Part shown: positions 9,033 to 18,223 of the stretch, piece by piece | How positions within the stretch are numbered: the first letter of the stretch is position 1 | How the letters are laid out: each line of letters opens with the position of its first letter | Source of the DNA: an uncultured Aquimarina sp. | Lineage (GTDB): Bacteria; Bacteroidota; Bacteroidia; Flavobacteriales; Flavobacteriaceae | Direction of reading: 5' to 3' | DNA length: 64,000 nt | Assembly: GCF_947495315.1 (NCBI RefSeq) | Contig: NZ_CANLYD010000002.1 | Coordinates: forward strand, 434,001 to 498,000 | The notes under the pieces: model-generated | Seen by the model: only the letters and a program-made list of their open reading frames with translations | Database searches by the model: none | Told to the model about the DNA's origin: nothing | Position numbers and translations under genes: made by a program

Positions 9033-11414
9033 TTATTTATCAAGTTGTATTTGTGGTTTTAACTCTTTTATATTTTCTTTTGATTCACTCTTATTGCTTG
9101 TTAAGATCAATAAGGAAGGGAGTAATATGAAATCAATAATAAGTGCCGACGAAATAATGATTAGAGTGATTCTGGCCATATAACTGTTCAATGCGAAAGA
9201 GGAAGTAGAAAGAACAGTAAATCCTGCTAGAAGAACAATTGTCGTCGTAACTAGTGCTTTGCCTACAGTCTCGAAAGCATAAATCACAGCTTCTTTGGCA
9301 TCATAACCCAATTCTCGACGTGCACGTAGAAACTTACTCATAAAATGAACGGTGTCATCTACTATAATTCCTAACGTCATCCCGAATACGATTACCATAC
9401 CAGTATTGATCTGCGCTTTGTATAATGCCCAAAATCCAAACCCAACCAAAACGGGTGTCACATTTGGAATAATACTTAAGAGGCCTAATTTAAAATTTCT
9501 AAGGGCTAGCATTAGTACTAGAGAAATCAAGATCAAGGCAATGATATTACCATTAAACATACTGTCTGCTTGTCTGAAACCAAGTGTAGAAAACATAAGT
9601 GTAGGACTTACTCCGATAGCATGCATAGGTTTTGGAGTGTTGTTTTGTAACCAGGTTTCTGCTCGATCTGCAAAAGCAATCATGTCGGCACTTTTTATAT
9701 TTTCAATGGTTACTGTTACTCGTGTTTCGGACTTATCTACATTGATTTGATTATTGAGATCTAATCCAAAAGGAAGGGAAAGTTCGTAGAGTAATAAATA
9801 CTGTGCAGCTTCTTCTCGACTATCGGGAATTCTATAATAATTTTCATCGTCTCCGTGCATAGAACGATTTACTCTTCGGGCAACTTCACTAAAAGCATTT
9901 ACATGAACTACTTCAGGTTGTTGGTTGAGCCAGTCCTCAAAATCATTCAGTTTTCTTAAGTATTCTGGACTGTTAATTCCTCCACTTTCTCCGCTACCTA
10001 CAGAGAATTCGACATTATAAATACCTGTTAGATTTTCACTTATATAATCGGTATCTGTTCTAAAAGTTACTGACTCATCAAAATAGTTAATGAATTCATC
10101 ATTAAATCTGTTTTTAGTGGCTAAGAATGTTAATATACCTATAACAACAGTAGAAATAATTGCCAATCGCACAGGTTGCTTGGCAACAGTATGTCCTAAG
10201 GATGTATACCAACCTGGTTTTTCTGCTGCTACTTTTGTTTTTGCTTTTACCTTAATGGGAAGAATAGCCATAAGAGCTGGTAAAGCGGTTGTGGAAAATA
10301 AGAATGCCATGGTCATCCCAAACGCGGTAATATTACCTAAGTCCCAGAATGGAGGAACATCTCCAAAATTCATGGTTAGGAATCCAATGACTGTAGTTAA
10401 ACTAGTTATGAATACCGGCATGAAATTAAGTCGCATGGATTCTACTAAAGCTTCTTTTTTAGTGTATCCATCTTTACGCATTTTCTGTAGCATAGTAACC
10501 AGAATATGAATACTGTCGGCAACGGCAAGAGTTAATATCACCGTAGGAAATACAGAAGAAGGTGGTGTAAGTTTAATACCCATTAATCCAACAAAACCTA
10601 CGGCACTCATAATAGAAAACATCACTACAATAAACGTTGCAACGGTACTGTAGATACTTCTGGTAAGAACAAACGTAGTAATGATTACAATAATTAGCAT
10701 AATCATAGTTAACATCAGGTCATTCATAGAAGATTCGAAGAATGCCGTGTTTAAGGGTACTAATCCCGAAGAGTGTACTTCGAAATTAGGATATTTTGTT
10801 TTGAAATCAGCTATTGTGCCGCGAATGAAAGCGGTAACCTCAGGTATTTCTTTCGCACTATCTTCTCCAGGAAGACGAACCGTAACATTAATAGCGGTTA
10901 CCGATCCAATTTCATTAAGGATACGATTCACGAGCAATGGTTCTTTCAGAGCTTTCTCTTTTATGACGGCAATCTCAGCTTCGGTTTTGGTAGAGGATTC
11001 ATAGGATAGATCATCTACGTATAAATCATCACCTTGAGCACTAGTATGCTGAAAATTAGTAACAGCATCCACGCGAGAAGAGTAGGGAGTGTTCCAGGCG
11101 TTAGCAGTAAGCTCTTCTATTGCAGTAAGGTTTTCTTTGGTAAAGATATCCCCATTAGATGGAGTCAGAACAATGACTACATTGTCATCTTTGGTATACT
11201 TCTCTTGTAGAGCATCGAAAGCCTCTAATTCGGGATTGGATTTGCTGAAAAACACATGATAATCACCATCGAATTCCATATTTCCTTGAGAGCCTAGCCC
11301 CATTGCAAGGACTAGAGTAACTATTAAAACAGGCCATTTGAATTTTATAACAAACTCTGCCCATCGTTTTGCAAATGCATTTGTAGCAGTACTCATTTTT
11401 TTTATTGCGTTCAT
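9033..11414 (-). CDS. MMPL-type RND exporter
   Basis: A 793-residue inner-membrane pump of the RND superfamily, MMPL/SSD branch. There is one N-terminal TM helix, a periplasmic domain, five TM helices (about 230-390), a second periplasmic domain, and a final six-helix block with GMTLGIIVDDTVHFMSKF, typical of this branch. It is shorter than AcrB-type pumps and has no adjacent membrane-fusion gene; the LolA-like and barrel genes downstream suggest lipid or hydrophobic cargo. The upstream TetR gene and the inverted repeats at 11429-11440 and 11554-11561 suggest repression by that TetR. Confidence 0.88.
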   Translation of the reverse strand: MNAIKKMSTATNAFAKRWAEFVIKFKWPVLIVTLVLAMGLGSQGNMEFDGDYHVFFSKSNPELEAFDALQEKYTKDDNVVIVLTPSNGDIFTKENLTAIEELTANAWNTPYSSRVDAVTNFQHTSAQGDDLYVDDLSYESSTKTEAEIAVIKEKALKEPLLVNRILNEIGSVTAINVTVRLPGEDSAKEIPEVTAFIRGTIADFKTKYPNFEVHSSGLVPLNTAFFESSMNDLMLTMIMLIIVIITTFVLTRSIYSTVATFIVVMFSIMSAVGFVGLMGIKLTPPSSVFPTVILTLAVADSIHILVTMLQKMRKDGYTKKEALVESMRLNFMPVFITSLTTVIGFLTMNFGDVPPFWDLGNITAFGMTMAFLFSTTALPALMAILPIKVKAKTKVAAEKPGWYTSLGHTVAKQPVRLAIISTVVIGILTFLATKNRFNDEFINYFDESVTFRTDTDYISENLTGIYNVEFSVGSGESGGINSPEYLRKLNDFEDWLNQQPEVVHVNAFSEVARRVNRSMHGDDENYYRIPDSREEAAQYLLLYELSLPFGLDLNNQINVDKSETRVTVTIENIKSADMIAFADRAETWLQNNTPKPMHAIGVSPTLMFSTLGFRQADSMFNGNIIALILISLVLMLALRNFKLGLLSIIPNVTPVLVGFGFWALYKAQINTGMVIVFGMTLGIIVDDTVHFMSKFLRARRELGYDAKEAVIYAFETVGKALVTTTIVLLAGFTVLSTSSFALNSYMARITLIIISSALIIDFILLPSLLILTSNKSESKENIKELKPQIQLDK

Positions 11415-11428
11415 TGTTTTGTAATTAG

Positions 11429-11440
11429 TTGACCAGTCAA
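11429..11440. promoter_or_regulatory. probable TetR operator upstream of RND pump
   Basis: TTGACCAGTCAA is a palindrome 15 nt upstream of the pump start codon. It shares the GACC...GGTC/GTC core with the repeats at 11554 and 12208, so it is probably bound by the TetR encoded just upstream. Confidence 0.5.
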
Positions 11441-11551
11441 TTATATATTTTAAATGATTGACTAAGTGCTTGTTGTTAATATTTACTTGTTAAGACGTTT
11501 TCATTTTCTATATTAGGACAAGTGCTCTTTATTTTTATTTAAAAATTAAAA

Positions 11552-11562
11552 TTGACCGGTCG
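11552..11562. promoter_or_regulatory. probable TetR operator (GACCGGTC)
   Basis: The 8-bp palindrome GACCGGTC (11554-11561) lies between the TetR gene stop and the RND pump gene. It is one of several related sites around the two TetR genes. Confidence 0.45.
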
Positions 11563-11584
11563 TCTATTAAGATATTAAAAAAAA

Positions 11585-12181
11585 TTATTTGATCAACATA
11601 CTCTTTACGATATACATATGGTTATCGATAGGATACGAGTCCTGCATCTCTTTCATTGTCGTCATTGCTCCCTTGCCAGCATCTTCTATAAACCCAACAA
11701 GATCTTCTGCATTTATAGAAGGATCTATTTCTCCTAATTTCTGAGCTTCCTTGACCACTGCAGTTATTTCCTCTTTAATTAGATTATGTCTATCAAGAAC
11801 AGCATTTCTTATGTTTTCATTATGTTCAGACATTTCATTACTTAGATTACATCCTAAACAACCCATTTTACATTTTAACTGTTCTTTTAGCACTTTAATT
11901 CGGAACTCATAGAAATTCAATAAACGTTGTTTTGGCGATCCATCACTATGTTTCAGAACTTCTATGGCAGGAGTAAATTGCATCGTAAAATATTTGTCCA
12001 ATGCTTTTATCGCAAAATCTTCTTTACTGTCAAAATAAAAATAGAAAGAACCTTTAGGAACATCAGCCGCCTTAACAATATCATTAACACTTGTACCATT
12101 ATACCCTTTAGACCAAATAATTTCTAACCCCTTTTCTAGAAGGTGGTCTGCTTTGATTTCATGTTTAAGTGTCTTTGACAT
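11585..12181 (-). CDS. TetR/AcrR-family repressor of the RND operon
   Basis: A 198-residue TetR-family regulator. The N-terminal helix-turn-helix is typical (GTSVNDIVKAADVPKGSFYFYFDSKEDF, in two parts). The C-terminal ligand domain contains a Cys cluster, CKMGCLGCNLSNE, found in one TetR subgroup. It is transcribed leftward directly ahead of the RND/LolA-like/barrel genes, so it probably represses both itself and them. A site resembling its operator (TGACCACTCGTC) lies just upstream of its own start. It pairs head-to-head with the rightward TetR gene at 12473. Confidence 0.88.
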   Translation of the reverse strand: MSKTLKHEIKADHLLEKGLEIIWSKGYNGTSVNDIVKAADVPKGSFYFYFDSKEDFAIKALDKYFTMQFTPAIEVLKHSDGSPKQRLLNFYEFRIKVLKEQLKCKMGCLGCNLSNEMSEHNENIRNAVLDRHNLIKEEITAVVKEAQKLGEIDPSINAEDLVGFIEDAGKGAMTTMKEMQDSYPIDNHMYIVKSMLIK

Positions 12182-12207
12182 TTTCTAATTTTGGGATAAC
12201 AAAAGTA

Positions 12208-12436
12208 TGACCACTCGTCTAGGATGCAAATTTTATTATGTTAAATTTTTGTTTAATTGGTTTAATTAACTGATAATAAAAGAGTTGTTTAACCGTTCGG
12301 TCCAGTTTGTGAAATCATGATTTCTTTCCGTTCGAAATGTTTTAATTAGAACAACATCATTGATTATTTCTATGCTTTCTTTATTTTTAGATGTGGTTAA
12401 TAATTAAATTCGAATCAAAAATAAACCGATTGGTCT
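12208..12436. promoter_or_regulatory. cluster of TetR-type inverted repeats between divergent TetR genes
   Basis: The 291-bp divergent intergenic region contains at least three related sites: TGACCACTCGTC (12208-12219), AACCGTTCGGTCC (12291-12303) and AACCGATTGGTCT (12424-12436). The last two fit AACCGNTYGGTY and the final one lies 37 nt before the rightward TetR start. Two TetR proteins with similar recognition helices could cross-regulate here. Confidence 0.55.
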
Positions 12437-12472
12437 AATTTAGATATTTTTTTATATATTTACCATCGCAAA

Positions 12473-13054
12473 ATGGGATATAAACATAATAAGGAAGAGA
12501 TTTTAGAAGTCGGTTATCAGGTGATTCGAAAGAATGGATATCATCATGTAGGGATTAATCAAATCCTAAAAGAAGCTGGTATCCCAAAAGGATCTTTTTA
12601 TAATTTTTTTGAATCTAAAGAAGATTTTGCCAAACAGGTAATCCAATATTATGGAGAAGGAAATAGGAGTTGGCTCAAAGGAATTTTTCAAGAATCAATA
12701 GAAACTCCGATCAATACTTTAAAATCCTTTTATAAATTGTTAATTGATTATAATGAAGAGGACAATTTCTGTAGTGGATGTTTGATTAATAATATGGGTA
12801 ATGAGACCGGAAGATTATATGATGTTTTAGCCAAAGAGACTAAAGAGCAATTTGATCAGTGGCTTGATCTAATTGCTGATGTGGTAAGAAAAGGACAAGA
12901 AGCAGGAGAAATTACCGATAGATTTAGTCCTACGGAGATTTCAAATTACTTGCATTCAGGTTTTTATGGAACTTTTTTTAAAATGAAAGTTGAAAGATCA
13001 AGAGAGGATATGGACACCTGGTTAGCGATGACATTCGAATTTATTAACGCTTAA
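12473..13054 (+). CDS. TetR/AcrR-family regulator
   Basis: A 193-residue TetR regulator with a clear HTH (GINQILKEAGIPKGSFYNFF) and a C-terminal domain that again holds the CSGCLINNMGNE motif, so it is a distant paralogue of the divergent TetR at 11585-12181. It is followed 50 nt later by an SRPBCC gene and a lipoprotein gene on the same strand. The half-site GAACGGTCTA at 13080, between this gene and the SRPBCC gene, suggests that it controls the downstream pair as well as itself. Confidence 0.88.
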   Translation: MGYKHNKEEILEVGYQVIRKNGYHHVGINQILKEAGIPKGSFYNFFESKEDFAKQVIQYYGEGNRSWLKGIFQESIETPINTLKSFYKLLIDYNEEDNFCSGCLINNMGNETGRLYDVLAKETKEQFDQWLDLIADVVRKGQEAGEITDRFSPTEISNYLHSGFYGTFFKMKVERSREDMDTWLAMTFEFINA

Positions 13055-13079
13055 TATTTTTTTTAAATTAAAATAAGTA

Positions 13080-13089
13080 GAACGGTCTA
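13080..13089. promoter_or_regulatory. TetR half-operator before SRPBCC gene
   Basis: GAACGGTCTA matches one arm of the sites at 12291 and 12424 and sits 16 nt before the SRPBCC start codon. Only one arm is clear. Confidence 0.35.
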
Positions 13090-13104
13090 ATTAAAATTAA
13101 AAAA

Positions 13105-13575
13105 ATGAAAACACTAGATGTAAACCAATTTACCAACGCCCCTAAACAACTTCAGATACAGAGGTTTTTAAACGCACCTATTCATAAAGTTTGGGAAGTA
13201 GTTTCTGATCACCAGAGAATGACATCCTGGATGCCAATGATTAAGAAAGTTGATCTTACAAAAGCGAACTCAAAAGGTGAGTGGCAGGAAGGGTGTGAGC
13301 GTCAGTGTCAATTTGGACCTGATTTATTAGAAGAAAAGATAGTACACTGGGATCCACCGTATGGATATGCCTACACGATTGCCGATATGCATATTGTTAA
13401 AAACCATTTGGGATATTTCAAACTTATAGAAAAAATGGAAGGGACAGAAGTTATCTGGACGCAGTATTACCATCCTAATGGGAATATAATTAAAAAGTGG
13501 ATGGCTAAAAACATCATGTTACCATCGGTAATGAAGAAAGCACTTAAAAATTTAGAAAAGAAAACTATAGTCTAA
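13105..13575 (+). CDS. SRPBCC-family protein
   Basis: A 156-residue cytoplasmic protein with the START/Bet v1-like fold. The opening strand and helix are recognisable (IQRFLNAPIHKVWEVVSDHQRMTSW), followed by the seven-strand pattern and a long C-terminal helix. These proteins bind hydrophobic ligands or act as polyketide cyclase-type enzymes. Placement behind a TetR gene and ahead of an exported lipoprotein suggests a response to a hydrophobic compound. No specific ligand can be read. Confidence 0.78.
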   Translation: MKTLDVNQFTNAPKQLQIQRFLNAPIHKVWEVVSDHQRMTSWMPMIKKVDLTKANSKGEWQEGCERQCQFGPDLLEEKIVHWDPPYGYAYTIADMHIVKNHLGYFKLIEKMEGTEVIWTQYYHPNGNIIKKWMAKNIMLPSVMKKALKNLEKKTIV

Positions 13576-13592
13576 TTTAAATCCAAAGCACC

Positions 13593-14486
13593 ATGAAATT
13601 ATTCATCAAATCGATACTTTCGTTTACTCTCTTTTTAACAATACAATCTTGCGGATCTGTTGATTTACGTAGTGATTATCTATTAAGTAATCCCGATCAG
13701 ATTGATACCAAAGGAAGAGAGCTTCTGGAAACCTCCATGAAAAAGATGGGGTTTGATAAATTCTCTAAAACAGATGTGTATGAGGTTACTGCTCAATTTA
13801 ATTGGAAAAAAGGTTGGCTTATAATGCCTATGAATGCTTTTCCTGGTAATAATAAAAATGATCTCCAGTTTCGTTTTGCTACAAATACCTTTGATGGTCA
13901 GTTAGAATATCTTGAAGGCAGAAAAAAAGGAGCTATACAAGGCTTACAATCGTGGCAAGGATATAAAATCAATAATGAAAATGATGAGCTAAAACAGCAT
14001 GAACATGATAGATATATTTGGGGTTTAGCTACCTATCACTACATATTAGAATCTCCATTTAGAATGTTGGAAGCTCCTATAATAAGATATGCTGGAGAAA
14101 AGGAATTTGAGAATAAACAATACGATTTAGTGTATGCAACCTGGGGGTCGGAAGCACCAAATAGCCAGTATGATCGTTGGTTAATTTATATAAATAAAGA
14201 AACCGGATTCATAGACCTTACGGAAGTTACAATCAATGATTTTTTTATTACTATGCCTAAGGGATTGCAGCACGGTACTGTTAGATTTGATCGCAAAGAA
14301 ACCAGTATCGGAACATATTTACCTAGCAAAGTAAGTATTCAGCTACTTTCACCTAAAAAAGAAGAGAGTTACGTTTACTATTTTACACTTTCGGAATACA
14401 AATTTGATGGATTTAATAAAGATATGTTGTATCCTTTAGAAGGGCTACCATTGTATGGAAATTCTAAACCTAATGAAGCTCATTAG
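13593..14486 (+). CDS. hypothetical lipoprotein
   Basis: A 297-residue protein. The signal peptide ends IQSCGS, a plausible lipobox with Cys at about residue 20. The mature protein is rich in aromatic residues and beta strands and resembles the LolA/LppX-like lipid-binding shape in its alternation, but I cannot assign a family. It follows the SRPBCC gene after 17 nt and is probably the last gene of the TetR-led operon, since a strong terminator follows. Confidence 0.65.
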   Translation: MKLFIKSILSFTLFLTIQSCGSVDLRSDYLLSNPDQIDTKGRELLETSMKKMGFDKFSKTDVYEVTAQFNWKKGWLIMPMNAFPGNNKNDLQFRFATNTFDGQLEYLEGRKKGAIQGLQSWQGYKINNENDELKQHEHDRYIWGLATYHYILESPFRMLEAPIIRYAGEKEFENKQYDLVYATWGSEAPNSQYDRWLIYINKETGFIDLTEVTINDFFITMPKGLQHGTVRFDRKETSIGTYLPSKVSIQLLSPKKEESYVYYFTLSEYKFDGFNKDMLYPLEGLPLYGNSKPNEAH

Positions 14487-14512
14487 TAAAAACGTTATCA
14501 ATAAATAATTAT

Positions 14513-14539
14513 AAGCCCGTATTATAGAAATACGGGCTT
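14513..14539. terminator. rho-independent terminator
   Basis: A 10-bp stem, AAGCCCGTAT with ATACGGGCTT, with a 7-nt loop. It lies between the 3' ends of the lipoprotein gene and the convergent NTF2-like gene, so it can serve both. Confidence 0.75.
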
Positions 14540-14544
14540 TACTA

Positions 14545-14991
14545 TTAAGAATTTGGGTTTTGAATTGCCAAATCAGACATTATTTTCCATTCTCCATTAT
14601 TATTTTTAATAAGAAGAAAAGTGACTTTCATGCTATTTTCTTTATTTTTTAAAAGAACAATTACTGTGGCAGAATGTTTAGCGACATCAATATGTAGAAA
14701 TTCTGTATCATATTTTGTGCCACCGATTTTCTTCTGTGTCATTAACGCGATGTATCCTGCACCAGGAATGATCGAAGTTTTTTCGGGTGTAGGGTATTGA
14801 TTAGCTATAACCCTAAAATCCGAATGTAATATCGCATCAAAGGCCGATATATCCCATTTTTCTCCGGCAATTATAAATGTTTCTATTACTTCTGTAATTT
14901 CTTTTTCCATATCCTTTTCTGAGTTTTGAGACTTACAATTAGTAGTACTTAAACAAAAAGTACACACCATAAGAATTATCATGCTTTTCAT
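14545..14991 (-). CDS. exported NTF2-like (DUF4440) protein
   Basis: A 148-residue protein. The signal peptide is MKSMIILMVCTFCLSTTNC, with Cys possibly lipidated. The mature part has the NTF2-like pattern (VIETFIIAGEKWDISAFDAILHSDFRVI, in two parts) and ends with strand ... NNNGEWKIMSDLAI, typical of DUF4440 proteins. It is related in fold, not closely in sequence, to the gene at 4498-5016. Function unknown. Confidence 0.75.
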   Translation of the reverse strand: MKSMIILMVCTFCLSTTNCKSQNSEKDMEKEITEVIETFIIAGEKWDISAFDAILHSDFRVIANQYPTPEKTSIIPGAGYIALMTQKKIGGTKYDTEFLHIDVAKHSATVIVLLKNKENSMKVTFLLIKNNNGEWKIMSDLAIQNPNS

Positions 14992-15073
14992 CGTTTTAAT
15001 TTTAAAGTTTTATACGATGTGAAACTAGAAATATGGACAATGGAATAATGTGACTATCGTCACAAAATGAAAT

Positions 15074-15652
15074 CTACAAGGATCTTTTTCTAATTCTACT
15101 TAGAGTTTCTCTTGCTACACCTATATAAGAGGCTAGATATTGAAGTGGAATTCGCTTGATTAATTCAGGATTGTTTTTTAATAAATATTTATAACGATCC
15201 TCTGGTTTCAGCGAGGTGAGCATCGAAGTGAATTTATGTTGTTCACTTAACAAATGTTCTAATAACTTTCTTCCTAACCGTTCGAAAGATGCTGACTTGT
15301 CATATAATTGTAAAAGATCATTTCTTCTGATGTAAAACCCTTCTACATCCGTTATAGCTATCAAATTTTTTGCGGAAGTTTTTTGAGAAGCAAGACTTGT
15401 AATTTCACTTGCAAAATCTGAAGATCGAAAAAAAGAAGTGTAAACTTCTTTTGAATTAATGATTTCATATAAACCTACAATACCTTTAGTGATGAATAAC
15501 ATACCAGGATTGTAACAACCACTTTCCAGAAGAAATTCTTTCTTTTTCAATTTTTTGAACTTTGTTATGACCAAAAAATTATTAAACTCAGCATCTGTGA
15601 GTTTATGAAAGCTGACTAAGGTGCTCTTCAGGATAGTTTCGGTATCAGTCAT
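15074..15652 (-). CDS. Crp/Fnr-family transcriptional regulator
   Basis: A 192-residue regulator. The N-terminal cyclic-nucleotide-binding-like beta roll covers about residues 25-115 (KEFLLESGCYNPGMLFITKG, VGLYEI). The C-terminal winged helix ends with LQYLASYIGVARETLSRIRK. There is no Fnr-type four-Cys cluster, so it is not an iron-sulfur oxygen sensor. Bacteroidota have many such short Crp-like regulators with unknown effectors. It stands alone, with an ankyrin-repeat gene 63 nt upstream on the same strand. Confidence 0.88.
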   Translation of the reverse strand: MTDTETILKSTLVSFHKLTDAEFNNFLVITKFKKLKKKEFLLESGCYNPGMLFITKGIVGLYEIINSKEVYTSFFRSSDFASEITSLASQKTSAKNLIAITDVEGFYIRRNDLLQLYDKSASFERLGRKLLEHLLSEQHKFTSMLTSLKPEDRYKYLLKNNPELIKRIPLQYLASYIGVARETLSRIRKRSL

Positions 15653-15715
15653 ATTTTACTATATTAACATTCAATTGTTAACACAATAAAAATACAGCTT
15701 TTTTAAAAGTGATTT

Positions 15716-16219
15716 TTAATACAATTTGATTTTGGTTTCTTTGGCTCCTAACGAAACAAGATATTCTGTTACCTCACTAGCATCATCTCCGCCACGTTGT
15801 GCGTGATGTAAAAGTGTGAAACCATGTGGACCTTTGGCATGAAGTGTATTAGGAAAATAATCCAGCATAGATTTTATAATGTCTATTTTTCCGAAAAGAG
15901 CTGCAGTAAATATATTGGCCTGTGCACCGCTATCGATAAGATATTGAGCTAATTCCTTATAACCCACGTGACTTGCTGCTCCTAACGCGGTTTCGAAATC
16001 ACCAAATTTCCAATCATGTGCTGCATTAATTAAAGTAGGATACTCTTCTAATAGCTCTTTTACTTTTTCTAATTTACTATGACCAGCACCAACAAATTCC
16101 TGCACTACCTTTTTATCTAATTGGGGGCCTTCTTGTTGTTTTGCAAAGAGAACATAAGGTGATACTGTAAAAACACTAGTAGTAACTATACTAGCTCTTA
16201 AAAATTGTTTTCTATCCAT
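15716..16219 (-). CDS. exported ankyrin-repeat protein
   Basis: A 167-residue protein. The N-terminus is signal-like (RKQFLRASIVTTSVFTVSP) but lacks the twin arginine of a Tat signal. The mature part has about three ankyrin repeats, including FETALGAASHVGYKELAQYL and GFTLLHHAQRGG. Ankyrin repeats bind proteins; the partner is unknown. It lies 63 nt upstream of the Crp/Fnr gene and may share a transcript with it. Confidence 0.75.
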   Translation of the reverse strand: MDRKQFLRASIVTTSVFTVSPYVLFAKQQEGPQLDKKVVQEFVGAGHSKLEKVKELLEEYPTLINAAHDWKFGDFETALGAASHVGYKELAQYLIDSGAQANIFTAALFGKIDIIKSMLDYFPNTLHAKGPHGFTLLHHAQRGGDDASEVTEYLVSLGAKETKIKLY

Positions 16220-16467
16220 GATGTTTCTATCTTAGGTTACTGTTATTTTTTGATTGATTTAAGATGAATTTTTATTAAAATCTCTTTTAAAAATAACAAT
16301 ATAAAAAGTTGATATTTAGGTTTTTATTCGAGTCTCTAGATCTTTTCCGTAAAATTGGTTGAGATTGATGTAAACGATACATCCTAATTTCACATAAGTT
16401 TTGCCTTAGTTTACATAAAAGCAAATAAGTAGGAAGCTTAAATATTAATTTTGCAGATCATTGTATT

Positions 16468-17520
16468 TTGAAAATCTTGAATATAAAACATATTACATAT
16501 CATTTATTATTTTGGTTAGCGATTATGGTGTTGTTTGCGATCTCAGAATGGGGTCACGGACAATCTTTTAAAGATGCTGTTATCTTTGAGCTATTATATT
16601 TGCCAACAAGAGTGATTGCAGTCTATGTAAATTGGTTTATATTAATTCCTAAGTATTTGTATAAAAACAACTTTGGATTATATCTTTTTTTACTAGTGGT
16701 AATTTTAATAATTACCGCAATCATACATCGATATTTTGTACTGTATTGGGGATATCCGATGTATTTTCCGCAGTGGGTAGATGGAAAACCTCTTGATCCA
16801 TTAAATTTCTTCAGGTTAGTGCAATGTATAATGCTTATAGCTACTACAGTTGCTTTTACCACAGGTTTTAAGTTGTATAGCGATTGGTTTAAGCAGCGTA
16901 ATGAAACTGAAGTGCTAAAGCAAGAAAAAACGAATGCCGAGTTAAAGTTTCTAAAATCTCAAACCAATCCTCATTTTCTGTTCAATACCTTAAATAGTAT
17001 TTATGGATTGGCATTAGAAAATTCTAAAAAAACTCCGGCTCTTATTTTAAAGCTTTCAGATATTTTAAGCTATACACTGTATGAGTCTAATACCGAAAAA
17101 GTTGCACTAAACAAGGAACTCTCGTTGATAGGAAATATAATAGCATTAGAAAAAGAACGCTATGAAAAACGTGTGGACATCGACTATAAGGTAGAAGGTA
17201 ATGTGGAAGGAGTTGAAATTCCACCATTGATTCTGGTACCTTTTGTAGAAAATGCTTTTAAGCATGGACTAAAGAATGAGGTGAAAAAAGGATGGATTAC
17301 TATTCATATTAAGGTTTCTAATAATGAATTGTTTTTTAACATAGAAAACAGTATTTCCAAGCTTAAAGAAGAGGGTAGTAATGGAGGAGGACTTGGGCTT
17401 CAAAACGTATCTCGGCGTCTGGATTTAATCTATGGAAAGCACAAAGAGTTACTTATACGTAGAATCAATAGTTCTTTTATAGTTAACTTAACAATTAAAT
17501 TGACCATAGATGAATCTTAA
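16468..17520 (+). CDS. LytS-type sensor histidine kinase
   Basis: A 350-residue membrane kinase. About four TM helices occupy residues 10-140, then a short coiled coil leads into the His_kinase domain with TNPHFLFNTLNSIYGLAL (phospho-acceptor His169). The HATPase_c domain includes PFVENAFKHGL and GGGLGLQNVSRRL. It starts with TTG at 16468, which gives the usual N-terminus of this family (NIKHITYHLLFW); no ATG is available before the first TM helix. It overlaps the response-regulator gene by 11 nt, so the two are translationally linked. The signal is unknown. Confidence 0.9.
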   Translation: MKILNIKHITYHLLFWLAIMVLFAISEWGHGQSFKDAVIFELLYLPTRVIAVYVNWFILIPKYLYKNNFGLYLFLLVVILIITAIIHRYFVLYWGYPMYFPQWVDGKPLDPLNFFRLVQCIMLIATTVAFTTGFKLYSDWFKQRNETEVLKQEKTNAELKFLKSQTNPHFLFNTLNSIYGLALENSKKTPALILKLSDILSYTLYESNTEKVALNKELSLIGNIIALEKERYEKRVDIDYKVEGNVEGVEIPPLILVPFVENAFKHGLKNEVKKGWITIHIKVSNNELFFNIENSISKLKEEGSNGGGLGLQNVSRRLDLIYGKHKELLIRRINSSFIVNLTIKLTIDES

Positions 17521-18223
17521 GTGCCTTATTGTTGATGATGAACCGATTGCCCAGAATATTGTAAAAGGTTTTGTGGAGGACACCCCTAATCTTGAGGTGT
17601 TCGAAGTGTGCGATAATGCAATGGAAGCTTTAAAGGTGCTTCAGGAACATACTGTGGATATTCTGTTTTTGGATATCGAAATGCCTAAAATAACTGGCTT
17701 AGGCTTTTTAAAAACATTGGATCATCCTCCCGCAACCATTATAACAACAGCATACAGGGAGTTTGCCTTAGAAGGATATGAATTAAACGTAGTAGATTAT
17801 TTATTAAAACCTTTTTCTTTCGAAAGATTTTTAAAGGCTATAAACAAAGTGGGAAGTTCTAAAAGGACAGATGATCATGATGCCAAAATTGCCTCTAAAT
17901 CGTATGAATATTTTAAAGTAGATAGAAAAAACGTTAGAGTAAACTATAATGAGATTCTCTATATTGAAGGATTAAGTAATTATGTAAAAATCCATTTACC
18001 AGATAAGGATTTGGTGGTTTATCACAAATTAGCAGATTTAGAAACACTGTTACCTTGCGATCAATTTGTTCGTATCCATAAATCCTATATCGTTGCGCTA
18101 GATAAAATAACAGCCTATGGATCGGATTATATCGAGATTATTGATGAGCAATTATCTATAGGGAACACCTATAAAAATAATTTCTTTGCACTGCTTTCCG
18201 AAAGAGACGAAAAGAACAACTAA
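17510..18223 (+). CDS. LytTR-type response regulator
   Basis: A 237-residue regulator. The receiver domain has the acidic pair DDEP near residue 9, the phospho-acceptor Asp55 in FLDIEMPK, and the Lys of LLKPF. The LytTR DNA-binding domain (about residues 130-232) includes ILYIEGLSNYVKIHL and FVRIHKSYIVALDKI. It partners the overlapping LytS kinase. Targets cannot be read here. It converges with the 463-residue gene, overlapping by 4 nt at the stops. Confidence 0.92.
   Translation: MNLKCLIVDDEPIAQNIVKGFVEDTPNLEVFEVCDNAMEALKVLQEHTVDILFLDIEMPKITGLGFLKTLDHPPATIITTAYREFALEGYELNVVDYLLKPFSFERFLKAINKVGSSKRTDDHDAKIASKSYEYFKVDRKNVRVNYNEILYIEGLSNYVKIHLPDKDLVVYHKLADLETLLPCDQFVRIHKSYIVALDKITAYGSDYIEIIDEQLSIGNTYKNNFFALLSERDEKNN

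Noticed and set aside
10090..10509. 139-residue frame on the plus strand inside the RND pump gene
   Set aside because: Antisense shadow of a conserved pump gene; the product has no recognisable motif.
15716..16219. Tat signal on the ankyrin protein
   Set aside because: The N-terminus has RKQF and no twin arginine; a Sec signal or anchor is equally possible.
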